Positions 62,888 through 64,000 of a DNA stretch of 64,000 nucleotides are shown one piece after another. The DNA comes from Onchocerca lupi. Its lineage: Eukaryota > Nematoda > Chromadorea > Rhabditida > Onchocercidae. The stretch is from positions 1-64,000 of the forward strand of contig JAOVVO010000102.1 of the NCBI GenBank assembly GCA_028564675.1, written 5' to 3'. The notes under the pieces are model-generated. The model saw nothing but the letters and a program-made list of their open reading frames with translations. It was not told the origin of the DNA and did not search any database. Made by a program: the position numbers and the translations under genes. The first letter of the stretch is position 1; each line of letters starts with the position of its first letter.

Positions 62888-63200
62888 TTTTGAATAAACT
62901 AATGATTGGACTATTTCATGATTCAACCACAAATATTCACGTGGAATTTATGAACACTGATAATCCTTATCTATTCGTAACAGCATGCGTCATTGTTGAA
63001 AATAAAAATGACGTAAAAAAGAAGGTATTATCAATGCAAACGCAAATTAATCCGTATGGAACATTTTGCGGGGGAGAATTTTATTGATCAATCAAAAAAA
63101 AACAAGAAAAGAATGGAAAATTTTTGAATGAACCAATAATTGAAGTATTTTCATGATTCAAATGCAAATATTAAGATGAAATTTTTGAATGTGAAAGACA
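62888..63200. repeat. Old duplication: 62888-62965 and 63121-63200
   Basis: Both blocks carry TTTTGAAT.AAC.AAT.ATTG, TTTCATGATTCAA and CAAATATT, in the same order and orientation, about 232 bases apart. Identity is roughly 70% by eye. The 78-codon plus-strand frame at 62851-63087 overlaps the first block but is not kept open in the second, which argues against it being coding. Confidence 0.55.
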
Positions 63201-64000
63201 ACATGTAAAGAAATTAATAAATACTAATAATTTTGATTTAAAAGATTTGAATGCATAAAAGAAAGTAAAAGATAATTTTGATTTGAAATGATAATTTTCA
63301 TTTAAACGATTTGATGTGTAATGCCTATGAAGAACAGTATAAAAGAATACTAAAACATCACTGATTAAAGAGCACTATTTATCGATGAAAACACATGAAA
63401 GATTAAAAGTGAAGAGACTGTCCGAAGATTGTGTTATCTAATCAGCTTTATCAGTCGATCGTACTTTCACTATATGATATAACTTTATCACCGATAAATT
63501 GGACTGTTAATTGATGAAATAAATCATTTTATACTTATATGAATTGTTGTTAATAGATAGTTCATGTGCATAAATTTGAATTTAAATCATTGTTATGTAT
63601 ACCGAGAAAAAAAAAAACTCAGTTGTTACGCGTATTAATATTTCGAGTTATAGTTTCAGTATAACCAAAAATTTCATATTTATGCAAATATATTTGAAAA
63701 TTTTGATATAAATCGATAAATTACATGGATATATAATGAATTTGAAATAACTCACGTAACAACTAATATAATCACGTAACAATCTAATATAAACTTTCCT
63801 TTCAACATAACTAGCATCAAAAAATGGCATTAAAATAATTCAAATTAGGAAATATATGAAAATAAAAGTATATATGTTCTGAAATTCGCAAAAAGGACGA
63901 AAAATAAAATAAACGAAACAAGAATAATCGATAATTTGTTACGAATGATTTCGCAATAAATAAATAAGCAAATGAGTAAATGAATTATTTCATGAAAGTA

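Larger units (their letters stand above)
57157..64000. other. 6.8-kb region with no supported gene at the right end
   Basis: This is AT-rich sequence upstream of the SH3BP5 homologue. All frames longer than 60 codons are low-complexity, for example Phe/Lys-rich minus-strand frames at 57760-57984 and 60333-60611. Content seen: a long poly(A) run at 57652-57690, a repeat family at 58950-59200, an (AT)n run near 60260, repeats at 61083-61260, a GA-rich tract at 61885-61925, a GAT microsatellite at 62673-62702, and a duplicated block at 62888/63121. It may include distal promoter sequence of either neighbour. Confidence 0.55.

Noticed and set aside
1..64000. tRNA, 5S rRNA, spliced-leader RNA genes, CRISPR arrays, Wolbachia insertions or viral sequence
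   Set aside because: Looked for by eye on both strands (tRNA B-box, repeat-spacer patterns, bacterial-type gene blocks, polymerase motifs); none found. A tRNAscan or nucleotide search would be decisive.

Overview
This is nuclear DNA of a nematode, most likely a spirurid or filarial worm. The evidence is a strongly AT-rich background, many short GT-AG introns with nematode-type 3' splice sites (TTTCAG, TTTTAG, TTGCAG), possible spliced-leader acceptors a few bases upstream of several start codons, and encoded proteins that resemble C. elegans orthologues (WDR-5.1, TOCA-1, REI-1/2, RPC-1). The species cannot be fixed from sequence alone. No Wolbachia-like, viral, transposase or CRISPR sequence was recognised.

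Nine protein genes are supported. From left to right: the 5' end of an unidentified basic protein (minus strand, runs off the left edge); HDDC2-type HD-domain phosphohydrolase (minus); NTH-1/NTHL1 endonuclease III (plus), head-to-head with HDDC2; the largest subunit of RNA polymerase III, rpc-1/POLR3A (minus, 27 exons over 12 kb); WDR5 (plus), head-to-head with rpc-1; a TTBK-like CK1-superfamily kinase (minus), tail-to-tail with WDR5; TOCA-1/CIP4/FBP17 F-BAR-HR1-SH3 protein (plus); coatomer epsilon, COPE (minus), tail-to-tail with toca-1; mitochondrial ribosomal protein bL35m/MRPL35 (minus); and SH3BP5/REI-type RAB-11 exchange factor (minus). That is nine complete genes plus the left-edge fragment. 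All nine complete models were built exon by exon, keep phase throughout and end at stop codons. The set is housekeeping (Pol III transcription, base excision repair, H3K4 methylation scaffold, COPI, mitochondrial translation) plus membrane-trafficking proteins (TOCA, COPE, SH3BP5). The order looks like ordinary nematode gene clustering rather than a dedicated system.

The long gene-poor stretches (31.5-37.3 kb and 57.2-64.0 kb) hold no supported gene but carry minisatellites, foldbacks and old tandem duplications. The most interesting non-coding signals are a four-copy array built round a perfect 12-bp palindrome (34.1-34.4 kb), a 90-nt microRNA-precursor-like hairpin (36.39-36.48 kb), a large nested foldback (0.81-1.03 kb), a duplicated 3' splice site in rpc-1 (12.77-12.85 kb), decayed extra copies of a kinase exon fragment (27.7 and 28.5 kb), and an in-frame alternative acceptor in WDR5. 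I found no convincing undescribed multi-gene system.
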